Assembly: GCA_002684935.1 (NCBI GenBank) | Contig: NYWC01000070.1 | Location: forward strand, 17,831 to 37,427 | Direction of reading: 5' to 3' | Source: Gammaproteobacteria bacterium | Lineage (GTDB): Bacteria > Pseudomonadota > Gammaproteobacteria > Pseudomonadales > Pseudohongiellaceae | Length of the DNA stretch: 19,597 bases | Shown here: piece after piece, positions 15,725 through 19,597 of the stretch | How positions within the stretch are numbered: the first letter of the stretch is position 1 | How the letters are laid out: the number at the start of each line of letters is the position of its first letter | Program-made: the position numbers and the translations under genes | The notes under the pieces: model-generated | What the model was told of the DNA's origin: nothing | The model's input: the letters and a program-made list of their open reading frames with translations, nothing else | Database searches by the model: none

Positions 15725-16219
15725 CTATTTGTTGAACTTTTCGGCCAGGGCTTTGCAGCGGGCGCTCCATGAATCTTTGATTTTGTCCTTGTCCGGGCCG
15801 AGTTCTGCGGGCAGCTTGATGGTGAGTTTCATCCGCGTCTTACTGCCCTCGCTAGAGAACTGTGCGCTGATTTGGGATTCCAGATTCTCTTTCGGTGATT
15901 CGCGCCAACTCAGGGTTACCCGGTTTGGTATATCCAGCTCAAGAAATTCGCCACTGTGGATTATCTCTTTGCCCTTGCGCTCAATGCGGTACTCGTAACT
16001 GCCGTTCTTCCTGACCGTGTTCTTCAGCTCCAGTACTTTTTCAGCCTGTACCTTGGGGCCAAACATCCATTCGCCAACGAAGACTGGTATCAACCAGTGA
16101 TCGAACACAGCTTGCTGTGGACCATTGATGGTTTTGTTCAGGTTAAAGCTGATTGCCTTGCCGCCTTTAGTCTTCAGCACTTCCTCGCTACCAAACATTG
16201 AGAGTTGGTCGGCACTCAT
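15725..16219 (-). CDS. SRPBCC (AHSA1-like) ligand-binding protein
   Basis: The 164-residue protein has the START/Bet v 1-like pattern of the AHSA1 group: an early amphipathic segment (NGPQQAVFDHWLIPVFVGEWM), a central GSYEYRI strand, a GEFLELDIPNRVTLSWRE strand pair, and a long C-terminal helix. There is no signal peptide. Such proteins form a hydrophobic cavity, and their partners and ligands are mostly unknown. Its ATG overlaps the stop of the upstream cytochrome gene by one base (TGATG), which implies translational coupling. A cytosolic SRPBCC protein coupled to a periplasmic redox pair is unusual; it might help assembly, but that is inference only. Confidence 0.82.
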   Translation of the reverse strand: MSADQLSMFGSEEVLKTKGGKAISFNLNKTINGPQQAVFDHWLIPVFVGEWMFGPKVQAEKVLELKNTVRKNGSYEYRIERKGKEIIHSGEFLELDIPNRVTLSWRESPKENLESQISAQFSSEGSKTRMKLTIKLPAELGPDKDKIKDSWSARCKALAEKFNK

Positions 16220-16626
16220 CAGTCCTCAGCCTCATAAGGATTGCTGGGCATTTGCTGTGCTGGCAGGGCAGCGCGGCGGGTGGCAGCTTTTTGCGGATAG
16301 CTGATCGCCAGATAGTCCAGGATGGTTTGTTCTTCATCAGGCGCTAACAATCGCAATCCCTGGGTTTCCTGCATCCAGCGAATTCGACTTTCCCATACGG
16401 ACCGGTTACCTGCATTCTGGGTGATAAGAAGTGCGGCATGGCACTCTGTGCAGGTCGACTGTACAACTTCCCAGCCTTCCGCCTTGATTAGGCCGCTAAC
16501 GGGGTCAGTCTCCTGTGCGCTAAACACAGTTGTCCAGAGCAGAGTGGCCAGCAGGAGAAAGCGTTGTGCTATTGGATGTAAACGAATCATTGAGTCTTTT
16601 ACCTGTACCTGTCGATTATTATCCAT
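16219..16626 (-). CDS. Small exported cytochrome c, SorB-like
   Basis: The 135-residue product has a signal-like hydrophobic stretch (FLLLATLLWTTVFSA) and one haem-c motif, CTECH, at residues 59-63. A methionine in RWMQE (M85) could be the distal haem ligand. The length and position directly after a sulfite-oxidase-family gene match the SorAB arrangement, where the cytochrome subunit takes electrons from the molybdenum subunit. The 16626 ATG gives a longer leader; ATG at 16590 starts closer to a standard signal peptide (MIRLHPIAQR) and may be the true one. It lies 19 bases after the molybdoenzyme stop and overlaps the next gene. Confidence 0.83.
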   Translation of the reverse strand: MDNNRQVQVKDSMIRLHPIAQRFLLLATLLWTTVFSAQETDPVSGLIKAEGWEVVQSTCTECHAALLITQNAGNRSVWESRIRWMQETQGLRLLAPDEEQTILDYLAISYPQKAATRRAALPAQQMPSNPYEAED

Positions 16627-16645
16627 CGCTATAATCTGCCTTTGT

Positions 16646-17965
16646 CTAAACAGCCTGCACGGCGATGCGATGGGCAGCGTTGTTCAGATATCCCCTGGGA
16701 TTCCACCCCGGCACAATCATCGGTTGAGACCTGCCGCGGTCGTCCATCGCGCGTGCCCAGATTTCATAGTAACCCGGTTCCGGGAACTGTACCCAGGTCT
16801 GCCAGTTCTGCCAGGCCAGTCGATTCGCCGCAGGATTAAGCGCTGTCGGGAGCCACGTCGCGCCAAAGTCGATGGAAATAAACACGCCGCTGACCTGGTT
16901 ATCTCCGGCCCAGGCATGGCCGCTTACAGTGAGGCGTTGACGAAAATCATGACTGATGCCGGACTGGGGAAAGGTAACCAGGGATTTAACTGGCATGGAC
17001 TCAATAATGCGCATATCGCTTTCAGGGACGCGGGAGCCTGGTGCGACTGGGGCCACCGGCACGCTATAAGACGGGGCGGCCATCTTTTCGCCATCGTGGA
17101 CCTGGTTTCTCACAACCAATCGGTTCAGCCACTTGCCGGATACCGATCCGGGCCAACCGGCACAGACCAAGCGCAGGGGATAGCCGTTTTGCAGTGGAAT
17201 ATCTTCACCGTTCATGTTCCAGGCGATGATGGATTCTCGCTCCAGGGCCTTGGCAATGGGTACCCCGCGGGAAATGGGGTCACGCGCCGGATCACCAGTG
17301 GTATGGGTGTCGGCGCCATAGTAACCCACATAGACTGCGTCGGCGCCAACGCCACAGTAATTCAGGACATCCCGCAGCCGCACTCCCGTGAACATGGGGC
17401 AGCCGATTGCGCCGGTAGACCATTGATTACCGCTGGCGGCAGGAACAAATTCGCTGCGGCCATTGCCGCCGCACTCCAGCTGGAGCTGCAGAGTGACTTC
17501 TTCGAAACGTGCTCTGAGGTCGGCGAGGGTAAAAGACATAGGGCGCAGGCAAGATTCACCGCCAATTTCCAGCGTCCAGCTATCGGGGTTCACATTCTGG
17601 GGAGGAATGCCGTTGTTGCGCACAAACATACGGTGGTTGGGCGTAATGGCTTCACTCAGCAGATGTGCTGGTGTCTCGGCATTGACGGGTCGCGTATTCA
17701 GAACCACCAGCCCATCTTTACCCTCAATCTGCGCGTCCGCCGCTTCGGCGGCAAAGGCGGCCGGTATTAAGCCGGCTGGCATGTATCTGGCAAAAGGAAT
17801 GCTGGTGCCAAGTGCCGCGCTCATGCTCAGAAGGGCCGATTGTTTCAGGAACCCCCGGCGCGAGATGGCGCTCGTGGTGCGGCCCCAGAGCGCTCGATCA
17901 GCCGCGATTGGGTCTTCTTTGTAGAGTGCATTCAGAGTAGATGCTGAGTTTTGGGGTTGCTTCAT
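16646..17965 (-). CDS. Tat-exported sulfite-oxidase-family molybdoenzyme
   Basis: The 439-residue protein carries a twin-arginine signal, SRRGFLK at residues 35-41, followed by a hydrophobic stretch, so it is folded with its cofactor before export. QLECGGNGRS contains C165, the expected cysteine ligand of the molybdopterin molybdenum. Further family blocks are GYYGADTH, LRLVCAGWPGSVSGKWL and the C-terminal dimerisation domain (GVFISIDFGATW, YEIWARAMDDRG). Family members oxidise sulfite to sulfate in the periplasm and pass electrons to cytochrome c; relatives such as SoxC act on bound sulfur instead. The adjoining small cytochrome supports a SorA-like role. No molybdopterin synthesis genes are in the window. 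Confidence 0.9.
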   Translation of the reverse strand: MKQPQNSASTLNALYKEDPIAADRALWGRTTSAISRRGFLKQSALLSMSAALGTSIPFARYMPAGLIPAAFAAEAADAQIEGKDGLVVLNTRPVNAETPAHLLSEAITPNHRMFVRNNGIPPQNVNPDSWTLEIGGESCLRPMSFTLADLRARFEEVTLQLQLECGGNGRSEFVPAASGNQWSTGAIGCPMFTGVRLRDVLNYCGVGADAVYVGYYGADTHTTGDPARDPISRGVPIAKALERESIIAWNMNGEDIPLQNGYPLRLVCAGWPGSVSGKWLNRLVVRNQVHDGEKMAAPSYSVPVAPVAPGSRVPESDMRIIESMPVKSLVTFPQSGISHDFRQRLTVSGHAWAGDNQVSGVFISIDFGATWLPTALNPAANRLAWQNWQTWVQFPEPGYYEIWARAMDDRGRSQPMIVPGWNPRGYLNNAAHRIAVQAV

Positions 17966-18055
17966 AACACCAGGGTATCCGCGGCCAGAGCCTTGTTGAT
18001 TTGTGGCACGAGAGTATCAAATTCGGTCGTTTAGGTGCAAAGAAAGCCGACGGCG

Positions 18056-18883
18056 CTATAGCTCTGGTTTGATAAGCCGTAGCAGGAAGCGGTCGGTATT
18101 TCGGGCCAGTCGCGGATCGAAAATGCTGCGGGAATGATCATCGGCGGGGTTTCTGAGTAGCTCACTCTGCTGCACGATAAACCCAGCTTCTTTGGCAAGC
18201 GTTACGGCCTGCTGTATCTCCATGCGATGCAGGTCAGCGTTGTCCCTGCCAGCGCTGCCCACATGGTCACTGATACCTATCACACCGCCGGGCTTCAGGT
18301 AGCGTTTCAGGTTGTTAAGTAAATTCAGGGCGCGGACAGGGTTGCCATTGTAAGAGTCGTGCAGAGTTTGCATGAGCATGATGGCGTCAACAGATTCTGC
18401 AGCGAGATCAAGTTCCCCAAGCGGCCCGATCAGTTGTCTCACGTTGCTCAGCCTGCCGTCACGGATCTTGTTCGCCAGAGCCTCGCCCTGGGTTATATCC
18501 TGGCGGTCTTCTTTGAAGCGTAATCCCCGGGTCGTGTTTTGGGCATACACGGTACCATCGGGCCCCACTGCCTTGGAGAGGATGAATGTGTAATAGCCGC
18601 CGGCGGCATAACCATCCAAAACTGTCATGCCACTACTGATGCCTAGAAAAGGCAGCACTTCAGCCGGTCGCCGCACTTCATCTCGCATGAAGTCTGAAAC
18701 ATCGCGGTCAGGTCCGGCGAGGGCGCGCCGCAATGCCAGGTTGTCCTGCGCCTGGACTGTGGGTTGCCAAAAGAGTAAAGCAAAAACGCTCAGCAATGGC
18801 AGGGTCGCCAGCAGATTGGCTTGCGGAGACTGATCCCACCGCATTCGGGGTCTCGGATACAGCCTTGTATAGTGAGTTAACAT
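18056..18883 (-). CDS. Exported SAM-methyltransferase-like protein
   Basis: The 275-residue protein has a Rossmann-type methyltransferase fold: motif I VLDGYAAGGYYT at residues 88-99, an acidic/turn region VDAIMLMQTLHD, and LKPGGVIGISDH. It begins with a signal-peptide-like hydrophobic stretch (LLATLPLLSVFALLFW) and a plausible cleavage at VQA-QD near residue 45. This group of predicted methyltransferases commonly has such a leader, but no reaction is known to me. ATG at 18883 has no clear Shine-Dalgarno sequence; ATG at 18844 (MRWDQSPQ) would give a shorter leader. It starts 8 bases after the upstream membrane protein gene and 90 bases separate its stop from the molybdoenzyme. Confidence 0.8.
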   Translation of the reverse strand: MLTHYTRLYPRPRMRWDQSPQANLLATLPLLSVFALLFWQPTVQAQDNLALRRALAGPDRDVSDFMRDEVRRPAEVLPFLGISSGMTVLDGYAAGGYYTFILSKAVGPDGTVYAQNTTRGLRFKEDRQDITQGEALANKIRDGRLSNVRQLIGPLGELDLAAESVDAIMLMQTLHDSYNGNPVRALNLLNNLKRYLKPGGVIGISDHVGSAGRDNADLHRMEIQQAVTLAKEAGFIVQQSELLRNPADDHSRSIFDPRLARNTDRFLLRLIKPEL

Positions 18884-18891
18884 GTCGCTGT

Positions 18892-19329
18892 TCAGCCCGA
18901 TATTCCGATACCTCTGGTCATGGCCCAGGCCAGCAGAGGGATGATTAGCAGCAGGATTATTTCGAAACGGAGCAAGAAGCGCACAGGTTTGGGGACGGCT
19001 AACTGCTCTTGCTCAGTTTGCCGATGCCGGAAGAAAAAAATAGCGGGGTAGATTGCGCTGACGATGAGAATAGCCAATAGTCCCAGCTTGAGTTGAAACA
19101 CCGGATTGGTATTGTAAAAGTCGGCTGGCTTACCAATCCACAGCCACAGTGTCATCCCGCAGGCAATGATGACAAGTGCTGCCATACCGCAAATCGCGTC
19201 TACCCGGGCCAGGTTGCGCGCGTCTTCCCGATTTATCATCGGTTTGATGGCCATATTCTCTATCAGCAGTGCGCCGGTAAAAACCAGAGCGGCCAGCAAA
19301 TGCAGGTAACGGATCAGAACGTAAGCCAT
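18892..19329 (-). CDS. Four-helix inner-membrane protein (DUF2214/CopD-like)
   Basis: The 145-residue protein has four hydrophobic segments, at about residues 5-25, 45-66, 80-100 and 120-140. A histidine in helix 1 (RYLHLLAALVF) could be a metal or haem ligand. It resembles small DUF2214- or CopD-like membrane proteins of unknown function. It is first in a run of five minus-strand genes and precedes the methyltransferase-like gene by 8 bases. A short AAGG precedes the ATG at very close spacing. It could supply a membrane haem or metal site for the downstream redox proteins, but that is inference. Confidence 0.72.
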   Translation of the reverse strand: MAYVLIRYLHLLAALVFTGALLIENMAIKPMINREDARNLARVDAICGMAALVIIACGMTLWLWIGKPADFYNTNPVFQLKLGLLAILIVSAIYPAIFFFRHRQTEQEQLAVPKPVRFLLRFEIILLLIIPLLAWAMTRGIGISG

Positions 19330-19496
19330 GCCTTAATCATACTGGAATTCTCTCTGCTAGGCTGAAATAACTCAGGTTATTGAGCGATTTCTTGATATGC
19401 TTGCTGCTGTTTTTAACTTCGTGACAAGCAGTGTGGCCCAGACTGCTGTGAATTCACAGCGCAAGCGATAACAAGAATCTATAAAGGGAGAGCACT
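19330..19496 (+). promoter_or_regulatory. Divergent leader upstream of the MFS gene with two inverted repeats
   Basis: This 167-base gap separates divergent genes. AATAAC/GTTATT (19366-19381) is a six-base inverted repeat with a four-base centre. GCTGTGAATTCACAGC (19445-19460) is a perfect 16-base palindrome. A possible promoter is TTGATA (19392-19397) with TAACTT (19414-19419) at 16 bases, but the -10 box is poor. If used, the palindrome would lie downstream of the start, a usual place for a repressor. AAGGGAGAG at 19483-19491 is the ribosome-binding site. Confidence 0.4.
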
Positions 19497-19597
19497 ATGA
19501 CTAAGACAGCGACCGCTGATGAAGCCCATGTAAAAGCAAGCATGCGGAAAGTGGCACTTACCGCGCTTGCCGGCACCAGTATTGAATGGTACGACTT
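19497..19597 (+). CDS. MFS transporter, 5' fragment cut by window edge
   Basis: Thirty-three codons are present: a short polar N-terminus followed by MRKVALTALAGTSIEWYD. The IEWYD signature directly at helix 1 is typical of the metabolite:proton symporter branch of the major facilitator superfamily, often carrying organic acids or osmolytes. The ATG follows AAGGGAGAG at good spacing. The substrate cannot be inferred from this fragment. Confidence 0.72.
   Translation, partial: MTKTATADEAHVKASMRKVALTALAGTSIEWYD

Noticed and set aside
16322..17770. Long plus-strand open frame of about 480 codons
   Set aside because: It lies opposite the cytochrome and molybdoenzyme genes, has no recognisable domain or leader, and is a shadow of them.
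18040..18060. Terminator after the methyltransferase-like gene (GCCGTCGGC with T-rich tail)
   Set aside because: The stem is only three base pairs and the T-tract is interrupted.
19445..19460. CRP-type site suggested by TGTGA and TCACA halves
   Set aside because: The halves are separated by two bases instead of the six needed for a CRP dimer.

Overview
The window looks like chromosomal DNA of a free-living, aerobic Gram-negative bacterium, most likely a gammaproteobacterium and plausibly marine. The reasons are a GlpD/GlpK aerobic glycerol route, many exported proteins, a periplasmic molybdenum oxidoreductase with a c-type cytochrome partner, a PQQ-type dehydrogenase and an NhaC sodium/proton antiporter. 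Taxonomy is inferred from protein style only. I see no rRNA, tRNA, CRISPR array, insertion sequence or phage gene.

Left (1-4.7 kb): an exported cupin protein and a gamma-glutamylcyclotransferase-like protein form a tight plus-strand pair. They end at a very strong bidirectional terminator (1314-1356) shared with a convergent exported PQQ-type dehydrogenase. Upstream of the dehydrogenase on the same strand is a DapA-family aldolase whose N-terminus is in another frame, consistent with one lost base in a G/C homopolymer.

Middle-left (4.7-6.8 kb): a glutathione S-transferase lacking its C-terminal end, a divergent second-type signal peptidase II (LspA-like) lacking two usually conserved helix-1 residues, a small membrane protein broken by one extra base, and a histidine-phosphatase gene. 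Two single-base lesions and one truncation within about 1.7 kb are the most unusual feature of the window.

Centre (6.1-10 kb): glycerol catabolism. glpK and a downstream histidine phosphatase lie 2 bases apart on the minus strand. glpD is divergent from glpK across a 226-base control region. GlpK makes glycerol 3-phosphate and GlpD oxidises it into the respiratory chain. No glpF or glpR is present here.

Right-centre (10.2-15.7 kb): a large exported protein joins a TolB-like propeller to a PHP/CehA-like metallohydrolase domain. Then come a convergent NhaC antiporter with a single base between the stop codons, and an exported alpha/beta hydrolase.

Right (15.7-19.6 kb): five minus-strand genes run in close succession: a four-helix membrane protein, an exported SAM-methyltransferase-like protein, a Tat-exported sulfite-oxidase-family molybdoenzyme, a small cytochrome c and an SRPBCC protein. 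The last three form a SorA/SorB-like module with an added SRPBCC gene. The window ends in the first codons of a plus-strand MFS transporter whose leader carries a 16-base perfect palindrome.
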